The notes: a model not told the origin generated them from the letters alone. Counted from the first letter of the stretch, positions 9,838 to 17,536 are shown. The stretch is DNA of 18,411 nucleotides from Chloroflexota bacterium (GCA_021823905.1 JAKALX010000018.1:1-18411), one strand, 5' to 3'. Made by a program: numbers and translations.

Positions 9838-10935
9838 CTACATTGCAACGCCACGCCTCCAAAGCTGCAACTGGTACTCGTATCGTTGACGCAGCCCTGG
9901 CTTCAGCGCGAAAGCTCGCTCAAGAAGGTCGGCTGCGTCTGAGAGCTTTCCGAATCCCTTCGCCAGAGCCAATGCCTCGCGGACGCTCCGTTCGGCCTCT
10001 TCGTCGAACGCCACCGAATCGGCCCCAAGCTTATCGCGAGTTGGCGAGGCATCAATGCCCTTCTTGGCAACCGGCAAACTCATTCGCCCGGGTTCCCAGC
10101 GTTCGAGATCCGACAATAGGGCCCGGGCATCCGGGTGGCGTTCCTCGGGGCGGAGTGCCAGCGATCGCCGCACAACCTCTTCGAGGTCGCTATCGACGTC
10201 CACGTTGAACACGTGGGGTGGAATCAACGGGCGGTTGAATCTCTCCAGTGAGGGACTCTCTCCTTCTGCTTCAAACGGGAGCCGGTCTGTGAGGAGTAGG
10301 TAGATTGTGGCTCCGAGAGACCAGACGTCGGCGGCGCAGGAGTCATTGCCGGCGTTGAGAAAGACTTCCGGCGGTTTGAAGGCGGGCGTTCCCCTCCCAC
10401 TCGCGAGGAGCGTGAGAGGATTGACATGCTTTGCGAGCCCAAAGTCGCTGAGGCGGACACGAATACCGGCCCCGTCATACCCCACAAGAATGTTCTGCGG
10501 CTTCACGTCGCGGTGCACGATGGGCGGGCGCTCCCCATGGGCGACCGCGAGTCCCCTGCAGATCTGGCGGGCGATCTCCACGACCGTCGACACCGGGACG
10601 AACTTGTTGCCGTGCGAGCGCCAGAAGTCGTAGAGGCTCCCTCCGGCCACGTACTCCATGGTGAAGTAGCCCAGGACGCCGCCTGGGGTTTCGATGACAC
10701 CTGCGTCGAACACCCTGACGATGTTCGGGTGCCCGAGGCGCGAGAGAAGAACGGCCTCCACAAGGAGTTCCTCTACCTCGGCCGTTTCCATCCCGGCCGC
10801 CTTGAAGATCTTCATGGCCTGGCGACCAAGGAAGCGATGCTTGACCCTGTAGACCTCGCCGAACGCACCCTCGCCAAGGAGGCGTTCCACCTCATAGGTC
10901 CCACGGAGAGCCTGGCCTTCGGTCAAAAGCCGCAT
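9838..10935 (-). CDS. Eukaryotic-type Ser/Thr protein kinase
   Basis: The 365-residue Hanks-type kinase has all the key elements: glycine loop GEGAFGEVY (21-29), the ATP lysine in AMKIF (42), catalytic loop HRDVKPQN (141-148, an RD kinase), DFGLA (164-168), and GTPAFKPPE (182-190) ending the activation segment. The kinase domain ends near 280. A Leu/Ala-rich helical tail follows (FDEEAERSVREALALAKG ... DAADLLERAFALKPGLR) that looks like one or two TPR units. There is no transmembrane helix or extracellular sensor, so it is probably cytoplasmic and answers to a bound partner. It heads the chaperone operon, so its neighbours are likely substrates or regulators (inference). ATG 10935 starts just before the kinase fold, although the AAGGAG site lies 16 nt upstream. 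A GTG at 11001 would add 22 residues. Confidence 0.95.
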   Translation of the reverse strand: MRLLTEGQALRGTYEVERLLGEGAFGEVYRVKHRFLGRQAMKIFKAAGMETAEVEELLVEAVLLSRLGHPNIVRVFDAGVIETPGGVLGYFTMEYVAGGSLYDFWRSHGNKFVPVSTVVEIARQICRGLAVAHGERPPIVHRDVKPQNILVGYDGAGIRVRLSDFGLAKHVNPLTLLASGRGTPAFKPPEVFLNAGNDSCAADVWSLGATIYLLLTDRLPFEAEGESPSLERFNRPLIPPHVFNVDVDSDLEEVVRRSLALRPEERHPDARALLSDLERWEPGRMSLPVAKKGIDASPTRDKLGADSVAFDEEAERSVREALALAKGFGKLSDAADLLERAFALKPGLRQRYEYQLQLWRRGVAM

Positions 10936-11010
10936 ATGCTTGACTATGTTTCTCCTTCGAACAGATGGTGGCGCAATCAGCACCTGTCGCGTTGGATGCA
11001 CCGCCCTTAA

Positions 11011-11043
11011 CTTATAGTGTAGCGCTGGTCGTCAGCCTTACAA
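11011..11043 (-). promoter_or_regulatory. Candidate promoter of the kinase-chaperone operon
   Basis: On the minus strand TTGTAA (11043-11038) is followed after 16 bases by TACACT (11021-11016), each matching the sigma-70 consensus at four of six positions. TATAAG overlaps the second box. The site lies about 75 bases before ATG 10935 in the 172-base gap between integrase and kinase. It is the only promoter-like pair noticed there and is weak evidence by itself. Confidence 0.3.
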
Positions 11044-11107
11044 AGGGAAAGCAACTGCTAAGGAATACAATGTCTCAAGATCAACTCGTTTGGACCGCTG
11101 ACGCCCT

Positions 11108-12268
11108 TCAGTTGGTCTGCTCCTGCGTGGTCGAACCAAGGGCGGCGCCGAGGCTGTCAACGGCCGAGCGGAGAAGTCCCTGCTCGGGGTGGGTGTAGAT
11201 GTCCATTGTGGTGGTGATGCTGCTGTGGCCGAGGAGTTCCTGGATGAGTCTGAGGTTCGCGCCAGTGGCAAGGAGGAGACTCCCTGCACTGTGACGCAGC
11301 TCGTAGAGTGTCCAGTCCAGGGGAAGCCCGGCTGCCTTCAGGAGAGGTTTGAAGAACCGGCGGTCGAGGTTACGGTGCCGTACTGGTCCCCCCTGCTTGG
11401 TGCAGAACACGAGATCGAGCTTCTGCCAGTCACCACCGGCCGCCAATCGCTCGGCGCTTTGCTTCCAGCGGTGGGTCTGGAGTGCCTCCTTTACCTCAGG
11501 TGGCAGGGGCACCGTCCTCTCACGCCGTGTCTTGGGGAGGTCCACGTCCCATCCCCCGACCGTGTAGACGAGCCGCCTCCGGATCGTGAGCTGCGACGTA
11601 CTCAAGTCGAGATCGGACCAGCGGAGGCCGAGGTACTCCGAGGGACGCAGGCCAGCGAACAGAGCGAGCTTGAAGAGGGCCTCGAAGCGGGTGCCCTGCG
11701 CGGCGGCGAGGAAGCTGCGAGCTTGCTCGAGCGTGAGTGCGCGCTTCTTGCCGGTGTCCTTCCTCGGCAGGATGACGTTGCGAGCAGGGTTGAGGGTGAT
11801 GAGGTTCCAGCGGACCGCCTGAGCGAGGGCGGTGTTGAGGACTCGGTGGGTGAGGCGGACGGTGCAGGCAGACAGCCGTCGTTCCTCGCGCAGCTTCCGG
11901 TAGAGTTCTTGGATCTGCAGGGGGCTGAGCCTGTCCAGGAAGATACCCCCGAGGTCCGGCCTGACGTACCGCTTCAGCTGCCACTCGTACTGTTGAAAGG
12001 TATTCCGTCGCAGTGAGGGACTGACGGCGTCATTGAGCCATCGATCGAGGTACTGGTCGACAGTGAGGTCCGATGGTTCCCGGTAGGTTCCGAGGTCGCG
12101 CTCGTGAACGAGCTTGCTCAGGTAGCGCTCGGCGTCCTTCCTGGTCCCGTGAATGGTCTTGTTGTGGACCAGGCGCTGCCCGGTGCGCGTGTCGAAGCCG
12201 AGGCTCACGCGGACCCGCCAGCATGACTTGCCGTCCCTCGTTTGCCTTCGCTCGATCGATCCGGGCAT
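11108..12268 (-). CDS. int: Tyrosine recombinase / integrase
   Basis: The 386-residue phage-type integrase has an N-terminal arm-type DNA-binding segment (about 1-62, RRQTRDGKSCWRVRVSLGF), a core-binding SAM-like domain (about 66-165) and the catalytic domain (about 175-380). Visible active-site residues are Arg208 in GLRPSEYLGLRW, Lys246 in PKTRRE, Arg325 and His326 in YELRHSAGS, His348 in LLGHSS and the nucleophile Tyr358 in MDIYTH. The usual first His of the H-x-x-R box is Tyr322, a variation I recall in some phage integrases. It would integrate and excise the element that carries it. The excisionase-like gene ends 37 nt upstream, so the two are probably transcribed together. The ATG at 12268 has only a weak AAGG upstream. 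Confidence 0.96.
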   Translation of the reverse strand: MPGSIERRQTRDGKSCWRVRVSLGFDTRTGQRLVHNKTIHGTRKDAERYLSKLVHERDLGTYREPSDLTVDQYLDRWLNDAVSPSLRRNTFQQYEWQLKRYVRPDLGGIFLDRLSPLQIQELYRKLREERRLSACTVRLTHRVLNTALAQAVRWNLITLNPARNVILPRKDTGKKRALTLEQARSFLAAAQGTRFEALFKLALFAGLRPSEYLGLRWSDLDLSTSQLTIRRRLVYTVGGWDVDLPKTRRERTVPLPPEVKEALQTHRWKQSAERLAAGGDWQKLDLVFCTKQGGPVRHRNLDRRFFKPLLKAAGLPLDWTLYELRHSAGSLLLATGANLRLIQELLGHSSITTTMDIYTHPEQGLLRSAVDSLGAALGSTTQEQTN

Positions 12269-12305
12269 GGGCGGGCGCCTTACCGTCGGTCCCTGCTGGC
12301 CGCTG

Positions 12306-12500
12306 CTACTGCGACCTGCGCCAGCCGCCAGGCAGAGCCTGACCGCCGTTCCGGACCCACTCGTCCAGCGCCTCCTGAGCCACGCGGACCTGGCGACCCA
12401 GTCTGACGGCTGGCAGGAGATGGAGCCGGATCATCTCGTAGACCCGGGCCGTGGAGGTATCGAGAATCCTGGCGACTGTCTCGACGCGAAGGAGCTGCAT
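12306..12500 (-). CDS. Excisionase / AlpA-like small helix-turn-helix protein
   Basis: The 64-residue winged-helix protein of the excisionase (MerR/AlpA-like) type begins MQLLRVETVARILDTS, continues ARVYEMIRLHLLPAVRLGRQ and VRVAQEALDEWV, and ends in a short tail. The pattern 'x-V-[AE]-x-[IL]-[LF]-x-[VT]-S-x-x-x-V-Y-x-[ML]-I-x-x-x-x-[LI]-P-[AG]-V-R-[LI]-G-R-x-[VI]-R-[IV]' is the hallmark of the family. Such proteins direct the neighbouring integrase to excise, or act as repressors of it. The start ATG 12500 has a good GGAGGG site about seven bases upstream; an in-frame start 33 bases earlier lacks one. It precedes the integrase gene by 37 nt on the same strand. An inverted repeat overlapping its ribosome site may serve autoregulation. 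Confidence 0.9.
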   Translation of the reverse strand: MQLLRVETVARILDTSTARVYEMIRLHLLPAVRLGRQVRVAQEALDEWVRNGGQALPGGWRRSQ

Positions 12501-12501
12501 G

Positions 12502-12544
12502 GCTGACCCTCCCCGTACTGCTCTGGGTTCCACGATGGGTCAGC
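12502..12544. repeat. Inverted repeat overlapping the excisionase ribosome site
   Basis: GCTGACCC at 12502-12509 and GGGTCAGC at 12537-12544 are perfect 8-base inverted copies 27 bases apart, and a near copy GGGTCGGC lies at 12560-12567. The left arm covers the start-proximal part of the excisionase leader. This is a candidate operator or excisionase-binding cluster; the function is inferred only from position. Confidence 0.45.
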
Positions 12545-12597
12545 AAAACCCCGTGTAAAGGGTCGGCCGGGTTCTTTTCGGGGGTCATTCGCCGCAA

Positions 12598-12609
12598 TTC
12601 CGCACTTTC
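12598..12609 (+). repeat. Direct repeat TTCCGCACTTTC, left copy
   Basis: A 12-base sequence identical to 18235-18246, in the same orientation. Both copies are intergenic and they bracket the whole DNA-transfer gene block. The left copy also forms one arm of an inverted repeat (ATTCCG/CGGAAT). A chance match is possible at this length. Confidence 0.4.
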
Positions 12610-12625
12610 TGCCGGAATCACGCTA

Positions 12626-12642
12626 GCCGGGGATTTTCCGGC
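12626..12642 (-). terminator. Possible hairpin terminator after the proline-rich gene
   Basis: GCCGG and CCGGC pair around a seven-base loop, extendable with G-U pairs on the minus transcript, 37 bases beyond the stop of the proline-rich gene. There is no U-tract after it, so an intrinsic terminator is doubtful. It may equally be a protein-binding site in the xis-int control region. Confidence 0.25.
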
Positions 12643-12662
12643 CTGCAAGGGAAGCTCTATCT

Positions 12663-12679
12663 TATATATAGATATATAT
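12663..12679. repeat. AT-only quasi-palindrome (TATATATA-g-ATATATAT)
   Basis: A 17-base stretch contains only A and T apart from one central G, in a strongly GC-rich setting. It is nearly symmetric and touches the stop codon of the proline-rich gene. Such tracts often mark easily melted or bent DNA at origins, recombination sites or strong promoters. No function is shown. Confidence 0.6.
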
Positions 12680-13575
12680 CAGGAGACCATCTTCCGGAGG
12701 AGCGCGAGCTGCTGGGCGGTGAGAGCCTCGGGGTCTTCCGGCAACGGCTCGCCGTGCCAGGGTCGGATGGAGGAGCCCGAGCGCACGGTTGCCAGCCTGG
12801 GGTCGGCTTCGATCTCGCCCTCGGGGAGGTAGAGGATCCAGCGCAGGGTCACTGGGTTCACCGTGGCGGCGATCGTCTCGGGCGGGGCCTCCCCGGCCTG
12901 TGGTGGTGTCGGTAGAGCAGGGTCCGGAGTGGCAGGTGAGGCCTTCTGGTGAGCCTCCATTGTTGACGGGTTCGGCGTTGGCGGGCTCGCGGCGTCGTGG
13001 TCGTTGGCTGGTACATCGGTAGCCGCGGGAGTGGCTGGCGGGTTCGGGACAGGCGGTGGCTCCGGTCCGGGGTTGGGCTGGGCGGTTGGGGGGACTGGAA
13101 CCGTTGAGCGAGCTCGCTTGCGATAGGCCTGGGTCACCGAGATCACTGGCAGCAGGTCCTTGAGATCGCTCGCGCCGACCGTCCACATCTCGCGGTCCGC
13201 GAAGGTCGTGCCGATGGCGACGAGTTGGTTGCCCAGGAGGGCTGCCATCCTTGTTCGCAGGATGGTGTCCTTGTAGCCGGCGAGGAGATAGGCATTGATG
13301 CGGCTGGCGACATCAGCAAGATTCTCGAAGAGAGCTTGTTGCTGCAGGGTCATCTCCCGGTCGGGGTGGGCGGCGAGGATGCTGTTCCACTCATCCGGAA
13401 ACGCCTTGGCGAGGTCATCAGTGCCGACCGCATCACCGTCGGCGAGGAGCGCGACGAGCTTCCTCTGCTTGGCCGTGATCTGGCGCCGGCGGTATGTGTG
13501 GCCCGAATCGTGGCCGTACTGGTGCGCCCCGATCAGTGCGGCCTGTGCGAATTCGTCGGGCTCGATGGCTCGCAT
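12679..13575 (-). CDS. Proline-rich hypothetical protein of the mobile element
   Basis: Not recognised (298 aa). The N-terminal ~155 residues are helical and globular (MRAIEPDEFAQAALIGAHQY, then a basic RRRQITAKQRK at about 28-38). Residues about 160-245 are a low-complexity linker rich in Pro, Ala, Thr and Asn. The last ~55 residues are again folded (TLRWILYLPEGEIEADPRLA) and end in a Leu-rich helix. No membrane segment or known motif is seen. The ATG 13575 has a strong AGGAGG six bases upstream, which overlaps the stop of the replication-relaxation gene; only 9 nt separate the two, so they are co-translated. Pairing with that gene suggests a part in DNA processing or transfer (inference). 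Confidence 0.78.
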   Translation of the reverse strand: MRAIEPDEFAQAALIGAHQYGHDSGHTYRRRQITAKQRKLVALLADGDAVGTDDLAKAFPDEWNSILAAHPDREMTLQQQALFENLADVASRINAYLLAGYKDTILRTRMAALLGNQLVAIGTTFADREMWTVGASDLKDLLPVISVTQAYRKRARSTVPVPPTAQPNPGPEPPPVPNPPATPAATDVPANDHDAASPPTPNPSTMEAHQKASPATPDPALPTPPQAGEAPPETIAATVNPVTLRWILYLPEGEIEADPRLATVRSGSSIRPWHGEPLPEDPEALTAQQLALLRKMVS

Positions 13576-13584
13576 CGTGACCTC

Positions 13585-14463
13585 CTACTCGTCGAAGGCG
13601 TGGGGGTCCTGACGCCCGGAGACAAACCAGATTGGTTCCGACAGTGACCCGCGGCGGGACACCTGCTGGGTGGTGGTGGCCCAGACCAGCGGTGACAGGT
13701 CTTCGCTGACAGCAAGTTCGAGGACCGCCTGCCGCCTGCTGTCGTCGGGGACGACCCAGAGCAGGCGAGCGCCTTTGAAGGCGACGCCGAAGAGGTCGGC
13801 ATAGGTCGCGAGACCCTCATCGAACGCCGTTCGGAAGAGCCCAAGCTTCGCCTGCACGCTCGACCCGGTTGCCCGGTGCAATGGCTCTGTCCCCCGATCG
13901 ATCTCGAGAACGAAAAGGGCCGAGCGGCCGCCGGCGCGGTCGAGGGCGAAGACCCCGTCAGGGATGTACTGAGTCGCTCCGATCTGCAAGGCGACCCGCC
14001 GCCGCCGGCGTCCACCGTGTCGCACCTCCTCGTAGGCTGGGACGAAGCGATAAGCAAAGCCGTGCGCCTGGCAAGCCTCCCGGAGCCAGAGCCGGACGTC
14101 CGTAAGAATCTCGTGGTGGGCTAGGAAGCCAAGCGCAGTCGGAGCATGGCCTGGCGCCAGGATCTCGTGCGGGGCAAGGCCTTCGGCGCCGGCCACCTCC
14201 CTCGCGCCTCGCCGTGACAGGCAGTAGATGAAACGCTGATCGCCGAACGGCGTGGCGGATGGAAGCCGAAACCGCCGGACGAGGTCCAACGCCGTGATCT
14301 TGCGCAGGCGGCGCTGGGCGATCTTGAGGTGGCCGAAGTGGAGACGGCTCACCTGCACGGCGGTGAGGTAGCGAAAGAGCCAGACGTCCCGCAGCAGGGC
14401 AAGATCGCGAGGCGTCGCGTGGTACCTCGGCGGAACCAAGCGCGGAGACGGATCCATGCTCAT
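13585..14463 (-). CDS. Replication-relaxation family protein
   Basis: This 292-residue protein matches from memory the replication-relaxation (Replic_Relax) family of plasmids and integrative elements. An N-terminal winged-helix (RDLALLRDVWLFRYLTAVQV, then AQRRLRKITALDLVRR) is followed by a YCLSRRGAREVA segment. A central and C-terminal domain has FLAHHEILTDVRLWL, a ...YIPDGVFAL strand and LFVLEIDRGTEPL; the D...E spacing recalls a nuclease-like fold, but I do not claim catalysis. The family is linked to plasmid replication or transfer and often sits beside a TraG-type ATPase, as here (divergent, 74 bases apart). The start could be ATG 14463, ATG 14457 or GTG 14466. None has a Shine-Dalgarno sequence, and the shared CCGACTATCC element lies just upstream. 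Confidence 0.85.
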   Translation of the reverse strand: MSMDPSPRLVPPRYHATPRDLALLRDVWLFRYLTAVQVSRLHFGHLKIAQRRLRKITALDLVRRFRLPSATPFGDQRFIYCLSRRGAREVAGAEGLAPHEILAPGHAPTALGFLAHHEILTDVRLWLREACQAHGFAYRFVPAYEEVRHGGRRRRRVALQIGATQYIPDGVFALDRAGGRSALFVLEIDRGTEPLHRATGSSVQAKLGLFRTAFDEGLATYADLFGVAFKGARLLWVVPDDSRRQAVLELAVSEDLSPLVWATTTQQVSRRGSLSEPIWFVSGRQDPHAFDE

Positions 14464-14537
14464 CACAGTCGGATAGTCGGCACTGCGTTGCAGGACGGCC
14501 GGCCGCGGCGTGCAACGGCCTCCCGACTATCCAGTCG
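14464..14537. promoter_or_regulatory. Divergent control region with mirrored start leaders
   Basis: GGATAGTCGG (14471-14480) and CCGACTATCC (14523-14532) are perfect inverted copies. Inside them CGTTGCA (14486-14492) and TGCAACG (14511-14517) are inverted about the same centre (14501.5). Each outward gene therefore starts with CCGACTATCC, seven bases before ATG 14463 on the left and five before ATG 14538 on the right. Neither gene has a clear Shine-Dalgarno sequence. The ACTAT part could be a -10 element giving leaderless transcripts, or the dyad could bind a regulator controlling both genes. Confidence 0.65.
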
Positions 14538-16955
14538 ATGCGAAACGAACTCTCGACCGTGATCAAGAAGGCGGTGACCAAGCTCGGCGAAGGTCTCATC
14601 GAAGAGGCCCTGTCGCGGGAAGGGGCCAAAGGTTGCGGGGCGATCCTCTGCACTGCACCCGTGAACCTCGAGCCGCCGTATGAGCCGTTCGATGCGAACG
14701 CGATTCTCGGCAGGCACGAGCGCGAGTGGAGCGAGCCGCCCTCCGGGGATGTCCCCTGGGGCACGTACAAGATCTTCGCGGCTCCCGAGGACATCCTCTC
14801 GCTCCCCTGGATGGAGACGTTGTTCCGGGCATGGTCGCCGTTTCCAGGGCCGTTCACCTTCGAACTGATCGGCTCACACGGATCGGTCGGCGTGTGTTTC
14901 GCCATTCCCGGTGAACAAGCAGCCAGCGCGCTAGCTGTCATGTCGGGTCTCTTTCCGGCCCTCCGGGTGCAGGAGATCCGCCGTCCGTTCCAGGCACGTA
15001 CGCCCTCGCTCCCGCTCGCGGTCGAGGAGATCGTGCCCGTTCCGCCGTATCACCGGACACTGTCCTTGATCGGCAAGGAAGGCGCCAGCCCCCTCGGCAT
15101 CGCCTACCAGGCGATCTCGGCGCTTGGGGACGGCGAGCTCGGCGTCTACCAGGTGTTGTTCAAGCCGGCCGCACCGGAGAACGAGTGGCACTTCAACATC
15201 CAATGCCTGGTGGAAGCCGAACGGCGGGCGGCGGAGCTCCACTATCTCGGTGGTCTCTCGCCGGAGTTCTCATACGATACGGACCTTCCCTCGCGGTTGG
15301 ACCCTTCGGCCAGGGAGAAGATCTCGAAGGACTGTGCGATCTACGCAGCGATCTGCCGCTATGCGGTCTGGGCGCCGCCGGCCAGGGCGGAGGGGTTCTT
15401 CGAGGTCATGCGGGGCGCCGCCGGCGTGCTGCGCTTCGGCAACCACGGCTGGAGGCGGGTATCCAACGAGACCTTTCAACGCTGTCTTGGTGGCACAGAC
15501 ACGCTTCGCATGGTGGTGCGCCGGAGGGCGCACAGGGGGGGATTGCCGTTGACCTCCGAGGAACTGGCGAGCTTCGTGCACCTTCCCAACGCCTGGGCGC
15601 TGGAGATGTTCACCTGCGTGGAGCGCCGCGAGGGCCACGAGTGGCGCGGGGAGGACAAGGAGACGGTCCCCTCCGGCGACGTTCAGCTCGGAGTCAACCT
15701 CTACGCCGGACGTCGTGTGCCGGTGGTGGTCCCGGCCGGAGTCCGGATGCGCCACGGTCACGTTGTGGGCATGACGGGCTACGGAAAGTCCTACCTGTTG
15801 CTCAACATGATCCTCTCGGACGCGGTCTCGGGTCAGGGCGTTTGCCTCATCGACCCCCACGGCGACCTCTCCATGGCTGTGTTGTCACGCCTACCGGAAG
15901 ACCGCCTCAATGACCTCGTTTACCTCTCGTTCACGGAGACGGACCTCGTGCCGCGGTGGAACCTCTTCCGCGTGAACGCCTCGCCCGGGAAGTTCGCCGA
16001 CGACTTCACGCGGGCGCTCATCGGGTCAGGCGACTTCCTGGGGGCCCAGATGGGGCACGTCATCCGCAACGGGGCGTACACCGTGCACGTTCTGCGTGGG
16101 TGCCTGAGCGACTTCGTTGCGATGCTTCAGGGGACGGAGGAGGGCAAGGCGCTCATCCGTAGGGCCATCGAGGTCGTCGAAAACCCCGATGTCCGGCGCT
16201 TCTGGACACATGAATTCCCCAAGTACAAGGGAAAGCAACTGGAGAGCACGCTCAACAAGCCATCGAGGCTCACGACCAGCGACGAGCTTGGCGCGACGTT
16301 CCGCGAGCGCGAGAACGACTACGACCCGCGCGAGTGGATGGACAAAGGCAAAGTAGTCGTGGTCAACCTCGCGTCGGGTGTGCTTGGGTTGGACTATGCG
16401 AGGTTCCTCGGCGGCTTGCTCTGTTCCGTCATTCACCGCTCGGCCCTCTCCCGGGCGGACGTCGACGAGGCGAAACGCAGACCGTTCCACCTCTACCTCG
16501 ACGAGGTTCAGGACCTGCAGTCGGGCGCCCTGGCCGAGATGCTCTCGGAGGCCCGCAAGTACGGCCTGGGTGTCGTTCTGGCGCACCAGAGCATGGGCCA
16601 GCTCGAGGACTCCCTTGCCGACGCCGTGGGCAACTGCTCGACGGAGGTCGTGTTCCACCCGGTGGAAGGTGACGGGCCACGGGTGCGTCGCGAGCTGCAA
16701 GGCCGGGTGTCGGAAAAGGAGCTTTCAGGGCTCAAGCCCCGCCAAGCGTTCGCAACCGTCGGCAACCGGGTCGTCAGCCTCACGACGGTGGAGTGTGAGT
16801 GGCCCGTCCTGCGGGATGGGAGAGCTTTGGCCAGAGAAATCGCCGAGAAGACCTACATCAGGGTTGCCAGGGGTACGGAACCGCGGCCCGCCGCCGTCGT
16901 TCGCCGCCGGGAGCGGGTCTACGACTCGCTGAGAGCCAAGGAGGACACACCATGA
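14538..16955 (+). CDS. VirD4/TraG-like DNA-translocating ATPase
   Basis: The 805-residue protein has a ~390-residue N-terminal part of unknown fold and a RecA-like motor. The motor shows Walker A GMTGYGKS (411-418), the following DPHGD (439-443), Walker B HLYLDEVQD (651-659) and a sensor glutamine in VVLAHQSMGQL (Gln684). The VVLAHQ...L pattern is typical of coupling proteins that hand DNA to a type IV secretion channel. No N-terminal transmembrane helices are seen, unlike VirD4, so it is a soluble variant that would need a membrane partner. It is the first gene of the rightward operon, and its stop overlaps the next ATG (ATGA). ATG 14538 has no Shine-Dalgarno but sits five bases after CCGACTATCC. 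A HerA/FtsK-type role cannot be excluded. No relaxase gene is in the window. Confidence 0.9.
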   Translation: MRNELSTVIKKAVTKLGEGLIEEALSREGAKGCGAILCTAPVNLEPPYEPFDANAILGRHEREWSEPPSGDVPWGTYKIFAAPEDILSLPWMETLFRAWSPFPGPFTFELIGSHGSVGVCFAIPGEQAASALAVMSGLFPALRVQEIRRPFQARTPSLPLAVEEIVPVPPYHRTLSLIGKEGASPLGIAYQAISALGDGELGVYQVLFKPAAPENEWHFNIQCLVEAERRAAELHYLGGLSPEFSYDTDLPSRLDPSAREKISKDCAIYAAICRYAVWAPPARAEGFFEVMRGAAGVLRFGNHGWRRVSNETFQRCLGGTDTLRMVVRRRAHRGGLPLTSEELASFVHLPNAWALEMFTCVERREGHEWRGEDKETVPSGDVQLGVNLYAGRRVPVVVPAGVRMRHGHVVGMTGYGKSYLLLNMILSDAVSGQGVCLIDPHGDLSMAVLSRLPEDRLNDLVYLSFTETDLVPRWNLFRVNASPGKFADDFTRALIGSGDFLGAQMGHVIRNGAYTVHVLRGCLSDFVAMLQGTEEGKALIRRAIEVVENPDVRRFWTHEFPKYKGKQLESTLNKPSRLTTSDELGATFRERENDYDPREWMDKGKVVVVNLASGVLGLDYARFLGGLLCSVIHRSALSRADVDEAKRRPFHLYLDEVQDLQSGALAEMLSEARKYGLGVVLAHQSMGQLEDSLADAVGNCSTEVVFHPVEGDGPRVRRELQGRVSEKELSGLKPRQAFATVGNRVVSLTTVECEWPVLRDGRALAREIAEKTYIRVARGTEPRPAAVVRRRERVYDSLRAKEDTP

Positions 16956-17536
16956 GCATCGACGTGGATCGCGTCTTGAAGCTTCTGGACCAGTCACGGA
17001 TCAACCGGGACGTGCTGATGGCACACGACGAGGCGCGCGAGAGCTTCCGCCTGCCCACGATGCGGGCCCGAGACGCGCGCGAGTTCAAGTGGATCGTAAC
17101 GACGTACTACCGGCATCACATGCAACACACCGGGCAGGGGACCCCGAGCGAGGACCAGGCCGCCGGCGAGGTGTACAACCTCCTGAACAACATCTATCAG
17201 GAGGATCGCTACCAGGAGGGCTACAACGTGGCGCTCCGCATGGGGCTTGAAGGAGGAGGTGGTGGCTTTCGGGAGGTGATCAACCAGATTGCCGACGCCC
17301 TGAAGCGCCGGGCCATGCAAAAGTACATTGACCACGTGTACCTCGACCACGTGAGCCCGGTCTCGAAGTCGGACAACCTCGAGCTGGCACGCGCGTACTT
17401 CCGGCGCTTCGGAGGGATCCTGAGGGAGTTCGGGGTCGAGGTCGACGAATTCGTGTTCGCGACGAACATGCGCGCCGCGTTCGAATACCACCGGCAGGTC
17501 CTTGAGCAAATCTTCGGCATCGCCAAGAAGATCTAG
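16952..17536 (+). CDS. Hypothetical protein, paralogue A of a tandem pair
   Basis: The family is not recognised (194 aa, predicted mostly helical). Features are a His-rich YYRHHMQHTG segment (52-61), a glycine run LEGGGGGFREV (99-109) and the block KYIDHVYLD ... NLELARAYF (124-150). That block matches the downstream protein (QYLDCVVLP ... NLDLARQYV), so the two are divergent paralogues. The ATG overlaps the stop of the ATPase gene (ATGA), with AAGGAGG seven bases upstream, so expression is coupled to the ATPase. A supporting role in DNA transfer is an inference from this coupling. No signal peptide, membrane helix or catalytic motif is evident. Confidence 0.82.
   Translation: MSIDVDRVLKLLDQSRINRDVLMAHDEARESFRLPTMRARDAREFKWIVTTYYRHHMQHTGQGTPSEDQAAGEVYNLLNNIYQEDRYQEGYNVALRMGLEGGGGGFREVINQIADALKRRAMQKYIDHVYLDHVSPVSKSDNLELARAYFRRFGGILREFGVEVDEFVFATNMRAAFEYHRQVLEQIFGIAKKI

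Larger units (their letters stand above)
12501..12678. promoter_or_regulatory. Control region upstream of xis-int
   Basis: The 178 bases between the proline-rich gene and the excisionase hold no gene but several repeats. These are the GGGTCAGC-type sites, an inverted pair ATTCCG (12597-12602) / CGGAAT (12613-12618), a hairpin GCCGG-ggatttt-CCGGC (12626-12642), and an A/T-only stretch at its right edge. The xis-int promoter must lie here or further right. On the minus strand TTGCAG, 17 bases, TAGCGT is the only spaced pair I noticed, and its -10 box is poor. Confidence 0.4.

Noticed and set aside
11189..12016. Plus-strand frame of 275 residues over the integrase
   Set aside because: It is antisense of the catalytic and core-binding domains of a clear integrase, with Glu/Val-rich composition typical of a shadow frame.
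13958..14941. Minus-strand frame of 327 residues spanning the divergent control region
   Set aside because: It overlaps the replication-relaxation and ATPase genes in other frames and runs through the promoter dyad; composition is Arg/Ser/Pro-rich with no motif.
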